The notes under the pieces are model-generated. The model saw only the letters and a list, made by a program, of their open reading frames with translations, did not search any database and was not told where the DNA came from. Shown here in pieces: positions 42,095 to 52,515 of a stretch of 64,000 nt of DNA. The stretch comes from Acanthosepion lycidas (taxonomy: Eukaryota > Mollusca > Cephalopoda > Sepiida > Sepiidae). Positions within the stretch are counted from its first letter, which is position 1. Each line of letters starts with the position of its first letter. The position numbers and the translations under genes are program-made. The stretch is from positions 23,170,827 through 23,234,826 of the forward strand of contig OZ010578.1 in NCBI GenBank assembly GCA_963932145.1, in the 5' to 3' direction.

Positions 42095-42480
42095 TTGAAT
42101 CCATTCTTAAAGAATCTCATGACATTACATTATTCGGACTATTGTCCTCATCTTTATCGCCATATTTATTACAACGATTCGGTCATTGTACGCTCCGGCC
42201 TCATTCAGGTTGTTGGAATGTTGAACTGAACCCTTTATTTAGCTCACTGGGGTAAACTGTTCTAGTTCCACGAGCCATGTCTAATGGATGTCAGTTTTCT
42301 CCTGTTAATTCCCGTCTCCAAGTTCTCCACTGCCTTAATCGGGTATTGAACTCACACTCTTTGGGTCGTGCCACTTTCTCTAACACCTTTATCCACTGTT
42401 AGTTAGGCGTTAGTTAAATCCAATGACCGGACCCAAAGAGTTATACACGGAGTCACCTCAGAAAGTCAAAAGATCTATGA
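42095..42480 (-). mobile_element. Family R repeat (SINE-like), copy 1 with partial inverted copy
   Basis: Minus strand carries CTGAATGAGGCCGGAGCGTA and CAATGACCGAATCGTTG, then ATAAAGATGAGGACAATAGT, and upstream GAGTGTGAGTTCAATACCCG (B box-like). A short piece of the same family in plus orientation follows (CCAATGACCGGACCCAAAGA, 42419-42440). tRNA-derived head probable, tail as in the other R copies. Confidence 0.72.
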
Positions 42481-43365
42481 TTGACCGAGTTGGTTCTCTT
42501 AATGTGTAGAATCGGGCCTCAAAAATGTCATAATATCTGCCAACAGGTACTAACACCAGTGGAATGCATACCACACAATCGGGTAACAGAAAAGTAGAGA
42601 AACACCCGATTTACGAGGAGCTAAGACAAAATCTTTTGCAATTTTACAAGAATACTGAACGTTTGATACAGTCGAGGTTAACATAACAGTGTCCAGTAGT
42701 GAATAAACAATTATTTTACGCATGATAAAATAAGTTTTGTATTTGTATCAGACGTACTAACGTAACACTGCAATCATATTACGTTTACGACACCATTACA
42801 CTTGAAAAAATTGTCAAATTAAATTCTACTGACAGCAGGCGGCTTGAAGTCATTTGGGAGAATGAAAATTATCTCAGTAAATATTACTTTTCTGCTTTGT
42901 TGTTGCGCTCAGCTTGTGATGAACATTTTTGTATGTCTCTTTATTCAAATAATTTATTCTTCGTTTAATCATTGACTTTCAATTCTCTTTTTAATTCGTA
43001 CATACTTTCGTATTTCTTTTCTCGGTCGATTGCAAAAAAATGAAGCTGGAAAATGATTTATATATCTTCGAGAATAAACTCAATTTCGTGCTCCGACCTA
43101 AAAAAAAATTCGGCATATTCCACCTGTGCAAAAGATTTATATTTGACTAAACTTTCGTCACTTTCCAATGATTAGTTTTAGAATTGTTGTTTTTTTTTAT
43201 TTGCACCAAATTTTCAAAGTATAATGAGCGCGTAAGTTATTTGAGGATTCATTGAAAAGCGTAAGAAAAACAACCCCATCTTACAAACAACTAAATCTAT
43301 TGATACAAAACTTGGTCCACAGATACAGTAACGGTTTCCTTACATGTTTATCAACTTCAGCCACA
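42480..43365. other. No recognisable feature
   Basis: AT-rich sequence; no gene or repeat recognised. Confidence 0.5.
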
Positions 43366-43369
43366 ATAA

Positions 43370-44235
43370 TGCCTTCAATGCTGAAATAGAATCGTTGACA
43401 TGCATGTGCCACATAATCTGTATTGATATTGAACATTGTCCTGTAATGACGGCTTCAGGGAATCAGTTGTAGTGTGGGAACGTTGATTAGTATCCCGTTC
43501 AACAACGCTCGACGTGTAATCGTTAAGGGGATTTGGTGGCAGGTGGTCGTGGTGATTGGCCGCCAATTTTGTAAGCAAGTGCAGAGACCTACTGAAACAT
43601 ATACAGCCTTCTAATCGCATACAAAGTCTATGCAGGGATTCCATGACCTTGGTTTTATAACTGTTTCCAGGACCTCAGTGTAGCTAACTGCATTCAGCCG
43701 AAGAGCTTGTTGAACGAAGTGGTGTAGAATGACATGTTCTTCATTAATCAGCAGCCCTAAAACAATCTCAAAATTGGTAAACTTACTTTCCGTGCATAAC
43801 ATGGGAGACATGAGCAATATCAGCTGATAATCATTTCGGAGTAACCGTTGTTCTTGTGTGTATGTGTGTGTGTGTGTGCGCGCTCGCGCGTGCAGGCATG
43901 AACTTCCCTTTCCTCCTCATCATGTATGCGTTGAATTGAAGCTCCTCACGCACCACATTACGGATTGCACCCTGGAACACCTGCAGATCTCTGGCAATGG
44001 CACTCGTGTTCTGCAGCCGCTGTACGAATTGTGGTGTCCTGATAGTGTCCAAACACAGTGAAATTCTTTTCATATTTCGCTACAGTCGATACATCCCCGC
44101 TGGAGGTTTCTAACTCCTTCTGAACTTCTGGTTCTCGTAAAACGACCTGACGACTTTCAAAGAAACACATCGCTCAGCTTTGCTTATATCACAATGCTTC
44201 CAGCATGTCCTTTTGTCTCATGCGTTTACATGATA
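43370..44235 (-). mobile_element. Tc1/mariner-superfamily transposase remnant N
   Basis: Minus-strand frames in order: MCFFESRQVVLREPEVQKEL (N-terminal HTH), DTIRTPQFVQRLQNTSAIAR (second HTH/linker), EELQFNAYMMRRKGKF, then VLGLLINEEHVILHHFVQQA, LRLNAVSYTEVLETVIKP, and finally NHHDHLPPNPLNDY and VVERDTNQRSHTTTDSLK. These match a mollusc/arthropod transposase with VMVLGVVSNEGHIMPPHFF, LRVNA..YIEVLETVVKPW and SPDLNPLDY..WSVVERDTN. The order is right but several frames are needed. The segment with the middle catalytic residues is missing, and the SPD part of the third catalytic motif is lost. Confidence 0.85.
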
Positions 44236-44439
44236 GTTTTCCACTTAATGCTCTGAAGAGATAAAACCTCATCAATGCATTTGTCACTGGTTCACAATCA
44301 CATATGCTCACATAATTTACGCATTACGTATATAAGTGTAGGTATACGTGAGTGAAAAAGAGATAAAGTTCCTGTGTGTCTGTATGCATATTACATGACA
44401 CCAGTGAATTTCCGTATTACGCAGAGTTCCTACAGCGCC

Positions 44440-44441
<2 letters not shown>

Positions 44442-44506
<65 letters not shown>

Positions 44507-44510
44507 TATT
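44442..44510. repeat. (TA)n microsatellite
   Basis: TA tract with one CATATA interruption near the end. Confidence 0.96.
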
Positions 44511-44613
44511 GATGCATGTTCCATTAAATAATATAGACAAGTTTTGTCTATTTATTTTAAGTAAGTTCCTTTCATATTGTCTGCTAAGCTTAATAACATT
44601 ATAATTGAAAGAC
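44511..44613 (-). repeat. Inverted repeat L, left arm
   Basis: Complement of 44992-45096: TTGATGCATGTTCCATTAAA, TAATATAGACAA, TTTCATATTGTCTGCTAAGC. Each arm is joined on its outer side to a (TA)n tract, and the loop is about 380 bp. Confidence 0.9.
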
Positions 44614-44991
44614 ATATACATAAAACAGTTGAAACCTAACCTGAACAAAATAAACTACGAAATCTTCACAAATATTCTTAAATGCTTATAATTTATAACA
44701 GAAGCCATTGGTTTATATCAACGGCTTCCCATACTTAATAATTCTCGTTTTCACTCTCGCTTGGTCAGGTGTGACGTCACGAGCTGCGACGCGATTTTCG
44801 CTTCCGCGTCACCAATACACGAGTTAGTCGTTGCTTTGACATTTTTCATGCAACAAAAACAGACTATCATTATCGTTTTGTCCGTGTATTGGTTGATATA
44901 TTGTAAACTTACTGTCATCTTTGATAATGGCTTATGTAAGCTGAAAGCTTAGACTGGATTTAAACATGTATCAATATGGTTATTTCCTTTT
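44614..44991. other. Loop of inverted repeat L
   Basis: Slightly GC-richer around 44760-44830, with a perfect TGACGTCA at about 44771. No gene recognised; the 63-codon frame at 44761 has no domain. Confidence 0.5.
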
Positions 44992-45096
44992 GTCTTTCAA
45001 TGATAATGTTATTAAGTTTAGCAGACAATATGAAAGGAACTTACTTAAAATAAATAGACACAAATTGTCTATATTATTTAATGAAACATGCATCAA
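44992..45096 (+). repeat. Inverted repeat L, right arm
   Basis: GCTTAGCAGACAATATG-type order in plus orientation (TTTAGCAGACAATATGAAAG, ATTGTCTATATTATTTAATG, AACATGCATCAA). Followed by (TA)n at 45114-45173. Confidence 0.9.
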
Positions 45097-45110
45097 CGAA
45101 AAATTTATGC

Positions 45111-45113
<3 letters not shown>

Positions 45114-45173
<60 letters not shown>
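45114..45173. repeat. (TA)n microsatellite
   Basis: Pure TA tract. Confidence 0.96.
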
Positions 45174-45177
<4 letters not shown>

Positions 45178-45429
45178 AAAAGACTTTTTATATAAATATT
45201 TAGAAAACGAATCTTGGATGTTGTCATTTATTTACTTTTTATCTTTGCTTATTGTCTAAAAACTTCTGCTCAATTACCTCGCATTTTCAAAAGACAAAAC
45301 TGAATTAACAAGAAAAAGCATCTGAATTTTTTTTCTTTTTAACTGTGAACCGATATTTACTCTATCCATAGATTCTCTACAAAATATTTTTTCGTTTTTG
45401 ACTTTGTGTTATAACTCGACTAACAATCC

Positions 45430-45800
45430 GTAAGTTCTGTCTACAACTTCTTCTGTGTGCCGTGTTCCTTCAAGACATAGTCGACCATGACTTTCCGCAA
45501 TTTCCTGCCCTTTTTAGCTCTTAATAAATTTTATCGTTTTCTTATCTCTCCTAAACCTTGTCGAGCCATCTATTTACTCAAGATGGCTAGTTCAGCTATG
45601 CGTTATTTTCCTCTTTACTTCATTCTTTCGATCTATCCTTGTGAATATCAAATTTTGCAAGCCCTCTTTCCCTACTAAGTACCCTAGTAATTTCAACTGT
45701 CTCTTCTTGGTGTTAAGTAAAACTTCGTCGTTGCTCACATGTATTCTCAGCATCCTTCTGTAGAACCACATATATATATCCTACCTCAAGTCCACCACTC
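45430..45800 (-). mobile_element. LINE-A 3' end (separate copy)
   Basis: Minus strand: VVIYGSEWWT, MWFYRRMLRIHVSNDEV, NTKKRQLKLLGYLVGKEGLQ, NLIFTRIDRKNEVKRKI. It repeats a region also present at 45862-46060, so a second LINE-A copy lies immediately 3' of the larger one. Confidence 0.82.
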
Positions 45801-45861
45801 ACTACCATATATAACGACCGGTATATGGGTTCAGAAATCTTTTTTTTTTCTAATGAATTTC

Positions 45862-47900
45862 TTAATACATTCCTCTGTACATCTTGTTTTCAGTATTCCC
45901 TGTGAGTGTCATTTTTTCCAAACCCTCTTTCATCATTAAGTGGCCTTGAAAGTTCATCTGTCTTTTCCTGATTTTAAGTATAATTGTCCTTTTTCTTTCC
46001 ACTTTCTCTAAAATTTCAACCTTGCTCCTACGGAGAGATTGTCCAGCATTCACTGCCAAATAGGTGGGACGATATTACACTAGAGTTTAGTACATTATCT
46101 TTGTTTCATAAAATTTTCTTGTTTTTAGTACTATACTTAGCATTTTGGAGACATTTTTCTCTATCTCATTGCACCTTTCAGTGTTGTACTCTCCGTACTT
46201 TGTTGAAACACTTCCCAGATATTTAAATTGGTATACTTACTTGACTTTGGAATCTCCAATTTCAAATTTGCATGTCTGGCTCTTATTTTTCCTGACAGCC
46301 ATATATTCTGTCTTCTTGCACCTGGTATTTAGTTCTTTTTTCTCGCTTTCCTTCACTAGTTTCTGTGGGAGGTATTGTAGTTTCCTTCCTGTGTTTGCTA
46401 TCAACAGCGTGCAATATGCATATTTTATTTTTAAGACTGTAGCCACCAACGATGAATTCTTTTAGGACTTCTAATCCTTTCAGAATTGCCTCACTGTATG
46501 TATCATTTTCTATCCGTATGCAGATGGTTTGGTCCAAGTATAAGTTCTGGGTTATTCTAATATCTTTCAGCAATATATCAAGGTCCCCTAGAAATTTCAA
46601 CGTTTTCCCATAATCATTAAAACATAGGCATGCATCCTTTTGCATTGCTTTTCGGATATCACGATGAGCATAAATATCGGCTTCTTTCTTCCAGTGTCTT
46701 TAACGAACCCGCACTGCTTTTTTCCTATTTCTGGTCTGATTCCTCCGCACGCTCTATTCATCAGAATTCGGATAACTTTAATTATATGGCTCATTAAGTT
46801 GATTGTCTTTGGCAGTGCTATGAAAATAAATCTACTTAGGCCTTCCAGTATACCATCACAGTTGTAGATTTTATTTATTAGTTCTTTAATCTAGTTAATA
46901 TCGAAATCATCTAAGGCTGCCAGTATCTTTATTACAATTCCGCCTGGCCCTGTTGCTTTTTTTTCTGTTCAATTTCCTCAGTGCTGATTTCACTTCATAT
47001 TTTAATATTTTTAGTCCTTCGATATTTCTGTCTATTGTTGGTTGTTCTCTTTCGTTATGGAAGAGTTTTCCTATGTATTTGTTCCAAATCTGAAGTATTT
47101 TCTCTAATATTAGTGTCTTGTCCTTGGAATTTATGTATCCTGTTGATGAGAATGTCTTCTGTCCTATTATTTGTCTTATTTTTATACATATCTGTTTTAT
47201 CTGTGCTATTCATTATTTCTATTTCTGCACATATTTCGTTGAGTCATTCCTCTTTAGCCCGCCTGCATTTGTTTGTATTTTCTTTGTGTAGAGTCCTATA
47301 TTCTATGCCATAATTTGACAATGTTTTGTCTCCTTTTCATCATGTCGAGTTTTATCTAGTTTTCTTGGGGATGATCGCGATTGCTGCTATTACTAAAGCT
47401 TCTCTTAATGTTCCCTACTTCGAATTTCCATTCTTATTTTGTTCATTGTATCTGCTTTTAACACTGTCTACATATTTTCCTTCATATTCGGTTCATTCAA
47501 GATTTTTCATTGAGATATGACGTTGTCTGTTGTACAGTACAACTTCTTAGTTTCTTCTATACTCTGTGCTGACTGTGCACAACTATGGTGGATATTTAAA
47601 AAGATTTTTCTTTCAGCTTAACTATATTAATTTTTTTTCAGATAGTTGTTAGTGTCTGAGAACACATTTCTTCATGTATTGGTCTAATATCAGACCTATT
47701 CCTCTCTCATTTTTCTCTGCGCCTATATATAAGTCTCTGTGTTTGCCAATGAAGGCATTTCCATTGTTTGCTCACCTCATTTCGCCTATGACTAAAATAT
47801 TAACCTTTAACCTATTCGTTTCCTGCTTTCTATTTTCTAACAGGTCAAATTGATTTAGTGTTCTATACAGATAACTACTTTCTGCTTGGTGCTAACAGTC
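45862..47900 (-). mobile_element. LINE-A, longest copy (endonuclease and reverse transcriptase)
   Basis: Minus strand, N to C: endonuclease-like VNILVIGEMR, RDLYIGAEKNERGIGLILDQ; linker HGIEYRTLHKENTNKCRRAK, EEWLNEICAEIEIMNSTDKT; reverse transcriptase LINKIYNCDGILEGLSRFIF, ALPKTINLMSHIIKVIRILM, QCGFVKDTGRKKPIFML, KDACLCFNDYGKTLK, then CKKTEYMAVRKNKSQTCKFE; C-terminus VEILEKVERKRTIILKIRKR, MMKEGLEKMTLTG. The order equals an intact endonuclease-RT LINE of about 2 to 3 kb. The YADD region is lost (KIKYAYCTLLIA). It is a heavily mutated, dead copy and the reference for the other LINE-A pieces here. Confidence 0.9.
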
Positions 47901-48390
47901 GCTTGATAACGATTCAGTGACACCTGTTGCTCATGTCCTCTCTTACCGAGCGAATGATCAGTTTCAAGGAGTTTGACCTCCACTACACTGTTGGCTTTAC
48001 TAACAATCGCTGTATTACCCGTTCAGATGACACCTATTACACATGTTCCACATTACCTGGCGTGGGTTATTTCCCATATAATTCCCATAGATTTAACCCC
48101 CTTCACACCGTTACTTTTTATTATAATATTGTTAAGAGTCATGAGGTTACAACACTGAGCTATAATTATTTAATAAGAAAGTTGGCTTATCGTCACGCCA
48201 CACTAAAAACAAGCAGTCCTTGTATGAAGTTAAGCAGTGATGAGCTTAAAATTAACTTAGATCAGTGATACCAGTTAGTAATAACATATATTGTGAGTAA
48301 TCTAAGCCCTTATGTCACGCAAAGTGGCGTAACTAACCTGTTCAAATAATCTATAGAACAGTGTCAATATGTTATCCTAGAATTTTAAAC
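47900..48390. other. Unclassified; open frame without recognised domain
   Basis: A 113-codon plus frame (47927-48268) has no domain I recognise, and an overlapping frame exists. It may be the 5' untranslated part of LINE-A read antisense. Confidence 0.3.
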
Positions 48391-48394
48391 AGTT

Positions 48395-48800
48395 TTATAA
48401 ACACCGGTGATTGATTGGTTAATATGTTTTTCTTATCAGCCTTTTGCAGTTTATTTAAAGCCAGAATTTTTTTTTTTTAATTTTAAGAATTTCTTGGAGA
48501 TAATAATGATTTACTAATTAACCTATAGTTGGGGAGAAGAGGTGAATTCATACCTTTTCCACGAGCATTTGCGTATAAATAAATAATACAAACCCGACTG
48601 GAACTAGAACTCAGCTCTCCTAGTTGTTATCCATTATACTACCTGTACATCCAAGCAGTATCTGCTATTCCCAAGTGCTCGACCATCTAGGTACAAGGAA
48701 AAGATCGATATTACTTAAATTTGATGATAGTAGGAGAATTGGTGTTTCAATGTGATATGGCCGTAAGCCTAAAAACGCTCGTGAAATGTGTTGACTGAGT
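48395..48800 (-). mobile_element. 5S rRNA-tRNA hybrid SINE, copy 6 (full length)
   Basis: Minus strand begins AGGCTTACGGCCATATCACA, TTGAAACACCAATTCTCCTA, TGTACCTAGATGGTCGAGCA, CTTGGGAATAGCAGATACTG: the whole 5S-like domain of about 110 bp. Then ACAGGTAGTATAATGGATAA (A box), GCTGAGTTCTAGTTCCAG (B box), CACCTCTTCTCCCCAACTAT (central block) and tail CTGCAAAAGGCTGATAAG. It ends AACCAATCAATCA. The clearest full-length copy. Confidence 0.9.
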
Positions 48801-49109
48801 TGTTGCGTAATTCATAAAGTTCCATTCCAGAATTTCAGATTTTGGAGAAATGTTTAAACTATTTCAAGCTGCTGGAGAATTCTTAAAATAAGGCAAATGC
48901 TTCATACATAGAACTTCATATATTGCTGAGAAAATGGAAAGCCTCACTATAAATAACAGCAAAACTGCAGGGCTTAAATCGATAAATTTTTATTGATTAA
49001 AAAATATTTTCGCAGATGTACAAACTTTTATTAGAGCAATAAAAACATAGATATTAAAAGGACATTTGTAACAGATATATATATATATTTCTAACAATAG
49101 ATATATATT

Positions 49110-49245
49110 ACCGTCAGTTAATAATTGACTGATTCATTTTACGGCTTATTACGGATTAATTAAAACCAGAAAATATTTTTATTTTCTAAGATATTTTTAG
49201 ATAATAAGGATTTGTCTATATTTCTGATAGGAAAAATTTTAATTA
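49110..49245 (-). mobile_element. 5S-tRNA SINE copy 7, tail part
   Basis: TTGACTGATTCATTTTACGG, TTAATTAAAACCAGAAAATA and TTTTCTAAGATATTTTTAGA match the SINE tail. The sequence breaks off where a family R copy begins and continues at 49600. Confidence 0.72.
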
Positions 49246-49598
49246 TTTACAATATTTACACTGTTCAGACTGCTGTGTTCATCTTTATTGCTATATTCCC
49301 AAGGAGACATGGATAAAAGCATTGGTTGAATCCAGTGACTTAACACAAAGAGTTGTGAGTTCAATACCTGGCTACAGCTGAGGTAAACAAAAAACTTGTA
49401 GAGATGAGTTAAAAGTGAGATAACTGATACTGAGGCGGCATGGCACGTAGAACTAGAACAATCTACCCCGGTGGACGAAATGAAGGGTTCAGTTGGAAAT
49501 TCAAATCACCTGACAAAGGCTGGACCGTACAACAGCCGAAACGTTGTGAATAGGACAACGAAGATTAGGACAACAGTCCGAACGATGATTTAGTGATC
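49246..49598 (+). mobile_element. Family R repeat, copy 2, inserted in a SINE
   Basis: Plus strand: GGATAAAAGCATTGGTTGAA, CAAAGAGTTGTGAGTTCAAT (B box-like), then CCCCGGTGGACGAAATGAAG, CACCTGACAAAGGCTGGACC, GTACAACAGCCGAAACGTTG, GACAACGAAGATTAGGACAA. It sits between the two halves of 5S-tRNA SINE copy 7, so it inserted later. Confidence 0.78.
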
Positions 49599-49599
49599 T

Positions 49600-49840
49600 A
49601 ATTCTTAGTAATTAACCCATGGTGGAGAAGAGGGCATTTTCGCGTGGGTAAATATAACGAACCCGACTGAAATTTGAACGCTGCGATCCGATTAAAATAA
49701 TTTCAAGCCATTGTCAGTTACACCAGCCATACATCCAAGCTTTCAGCAAGTGGTATTCTAGTGACTGACGTTGCTTAACTTCGGTGATCGTCCGGGAACT
49801 AGCATTTCAACGCTATGTAAGTAACGTAAATTAGTAATAC
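49600..49840 (-). mobile_element. 5S-tRNA SINE copy 7, 5S and tRNA parts
   Basis: Minus strand: ACATAGCGTTGAAATGCTAG, CGATCACCGAAGTTAAGCAA, CTAGAATACCACTTGCTGAA (5S-like), then ATGTATGGCTGGTGTAACTG (A box), TTCAAATTTCAGTCGGGTTC (B box side) and CACCATGGGTTAATTACTAA. Interrupted by family R; the two halves join at the expected SINE position. Confidence 0.8.
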
Positions 49841-49984
49841 TGAATTATAATGACAATTAAAAATCAGTTTTTTTTTTATCTTCTCCCATTAGAACAAAAA
49901 TCAAGAAAAAATGTTCACAGCGACTAAAATGATATTTTTTCCTCAATTTCTACTTTGATGAAAAAAGACCAATAAACTTATTTA

Positions 49985-50455
49985 GATTATTCTGACTGTT
50001 ATCCTCATATTCATTGTCATATTCACAACGTTTCGGCCGTTGTATGTTCCGGGCTTCTTCAGCCATGCCTCTTCCCTTTAATTCAACTCTTTAAGTTTTG
50101 TTTTTAACCACTGCTGTAGACTGGCATTGACCTCACAACTCTTGGGTCTAGTCACTGGGTTCAGTGGATAAATGCGTTGTTTAGATCCAGTGACTAGACC
50201 CAAAGTGTTGCGACCAGGCTACAGTTGTGGTGAACTAAAAACTTGGGTTAAAGGGAAGCAACTAAGACATCTGGAAGAGGCATGAAAATAGAACACTCTA
50301 TCCCGGTGGACGAAATAAAGTGTTAGGTTCGAAATTCCAATCCTTTGAAGAAGGACGCAGCTTACAACGACCGGAACGTTGTGAATATGGCAATGAAAAT
50401 GAGGATAACATTTCGACTAATGTAAATAATCTAAATAATCATAATACCTCATTTC
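49985..50455. mobile_element. Family R palindrome, copies 3 and 4
   Basis: Left arm 49985-50160 (minus) and right arm 50189-50455 (plus) are inverted. Outer blocks: ATCCTCATATTCATTGTCAT / ATGGCAATGAAAATGAGGAT. Inner blocks: AACTCTTGGGTCTAGTCACT / AGTGACTAGACCCAAAGTGT. The left arm lacks about 85 bp that the right arm has. Centre is about 28 bp. Confidence 0.88.
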
Positions 50456-50925
50456 AGGGATATAGACAGATACTAATAAACTTGTTTAGCTGTTTTTAAA
50501 TGTTATGTTTTACCATTACCAATTTACGGTAATATATATTTTTTGTTATCCCCTTTCCTGTTTTGATTCTCCTTTTAATGTGTCGTTTTTTATTGCACAA
50601 ATATTTGAACAATACTTCATCTGAATACATATGTTAACAAATGACACCATTTCATACGACATCTTTGTGCAAATTAATTGAAACAACCTCTTTAGTTTCC
50701 TTTCTTTCACAACACAGTCAGTTTTAGACCCACTGGAGTGACAGGTTGTAATCGATTTCTATTTTTTTCTCAGATTAGCTCATTTTCAGTAGTGTGCAGT
50801 AATATGAATCTATTTTCGGGGTGTATAATGAAATTTGTTTGGCCTTGAAAATTATTGCGTCATCTGTGATTGCATCAGATTTTTAGCACGTTCAGACACT
50901 GTCGACTGTCGATTATTTGTCCTAC
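50455..50925. other. No recognisable feature
   Basis: AT-rich sequence; perhaps the 5' part of the Tc1 remnant that follows. Confidence 0.4.
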
Positions 50926-50929
50926 AGCC

Positions 50930-51190
50930 ATTTTCTGCGATTGACCCTACTCCAAGGAAGCGTACGGCAATTGTAACTCTGCACGAACACACTGGCAAGT
51001 TTTACCAGTGACCAACTCAACGTACTACAGACCGGCCCGGAATCTCTCCTGATTTAAACCCAATCGAGAATTTGTGGTCAATCTGCAAGGAACAACTTCG
51101 TAGAATGGACATACGAAGTACTAACATGTGCACTGGGTCATGTTTTATTGGAAAAATACGAAAAAAAAGTAAATAATAATGGAATTATTC
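50930..51190 (+). mobile_element. Tc1-type transposase remnant P
   Basis: DPTPRKRTAIVTLHEHTGKF resembles the start of a Tc1 transposase (N-terminal HTH). After a deletion, SPDLNPIENLWSICKEQLRR follows: the well-known Tc1 motif WP.QSPDLNPIENLW..LK, which carries the third catalytic residue (Glu). Nothing of the first two catalytic blocks is present. Confidence 0.85.
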
Positions 51191-51459
51191 GTTTTGTTTC
51201 AATTTTCCCAAGGGTGTAGCATTTTCAACAGTTATTTTTATAGAAAATTATCAACTAGTAATTTTTACAAGATGTAACATTGTCAACGATTATTATCTTT
51301 AGTAAATAAGCATTCTAAATCATCAAAAAAAATTGTGTAATATTTGACACATCTTAATTTGACTTGCTTTATTTAGTCCAGTAGTTTGAGTAAAATTAAT
51401 AGTATCTTGGATTTTTATCAGATGAGCATTCATTTCTTCATTATTCATTTTTAGATAGC

Positions 51460-51865
51460 ATTTCTTTCATATCTGTCCTCTTGTATGGCAATGAGTGCTG
51501 AACAATCTTCTCAAATATGAAGAAACGTGAATCAACATAAACGTAGTTCTACAGAAGGATGCTGAGGATACCAGTGACCGAACATGTAAGCAACGACAAA
51601 GTTTTAGAAAAAAAAGGAAACTTATACTTAACATAGGGAAGAGACAGTTGAGGTTTCTAGGGCACATAATGAGGAAGGAGGGCTTAGAAAATCTAATACT
51701 CACAGGACAGATAGAAGGCAAGAGAGACAGAGGAAACTGCGCATGACATGGACGGTGAAACGCTTTAGAAGAAATAACAAAAAAAAAACAAAGCTTATTA
51801 AGATCCACAAGGGGCAGGAAGTTGTGGTGAGCCATGATCTTCCACATTCCTGGGAGGACACTGCA
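51460..51865 (+). mobile_element. LINE-A 3' end
   Basis: Plus strand: KDAEDTSDRT-type frame and, in frame, KRKLILNIGKRQLRFLGHIM, RKEGLENLILTGQIEGKRDR, then RKLW.AMIFHIPGRTLH. LINE-A C-terminus with its 3' terminus near 51860. The minus-strand open frame 51467-51889 (140 codons) is the shadow of this LINE and not a gene. Confidence 0.87.
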
Positions 51866-51944
51866 CATAAAGAATAATAAGATTGTCAAACATTATTCAT
51901 TTCTTTGTTATTTCTTTCTATTTAATTTCAATAGCTTTATTTCT

Positions 51945-51967
51945 AATAGTAGTAGTAGTAGTAATAT
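51945..51967. repeat. (TAG)n microsatellite
   Basis: Seven TAG units shortly after the LINE-A 3' end. Confidence 0.85.
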
Positions 51968-51989
51968 CTTAAATTTTTATTACAGGAAG

Positions 51990-52515
51990 CAATTATTATT
52001 CATTTTCCGGCTTACAAGACGCACTTTTCCCTCAAAATACTCTGAAAAATACGTGTGCGTATTCAAAGACGAATGTAAAGCAACATCCAGGCTCAAGTAA
52101 CTTTGTACGCTCACCTAATTGGCTTGACTGATAGAGACGTAGATGTGTATGTTGATACATTACACTATAATGTTAGCTATCTAATCCAGCCCCTTTATAT
52201 GATGCAACCTCAGTACTTAGCTGTTACAAGCATTTCCAAGACTATAAAGCTTCCTGGAGCCGAGCCACAAGCTTAAACATGCTCTGTTTGCTAGCAGCGT
52301 CGAAAACCTTTCTGCTCTTGATTAGTATGTCATTGCCATACAAATAAAATCGGACGAATGATTAATACAAACAATACGACCTGCCAGTATGTGAGGGATG
52401 CATGGTGAAAGTGTTATTGTATGAGAATGACTATTTTTCCAGAAATTTCTTTCCAATATTAGGGTGCGTCTTGCAAGCTGCAGCGTCTTGTAAGCCGGAA
52501 AATGCGGTAATTTCA
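51990..52515. mobile_element. MITE-like element with terminal inverted repeats
   Basis: CATTTTCCGGCTTACAAGAC at 51998 and GTCTTGTAAGCCGGAAAATG at about 52486 are perfect inverted copies; next to them GCGTCTTGCAAG on the right is a subterminal repeat of the same motif. The interior (about 460 bp) has no transposase. Non-autonomous DNA transposon; superfamily unknown. Confidence 0.75.

Noticed and set aside
44765-44780. CRE-type regulatory site (TGACGTCA)
   Set aside because: An 8-bp palindrome is expected by chance at this scale and no gene is nearby; a second one at about 3959 has no context either.
48690-48800. Functional 5S rRNA gene
   Set aside because: The 5S-like part is diverged, lacks the full 120-nt fold and terminator, and is followed by a tRNA-like domain in every long copy.
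51467-51889. 140-codon minus-strand gene
   Set aside because: It is the antisense of a recognisable LINE-A C-terminus on the plus strand.
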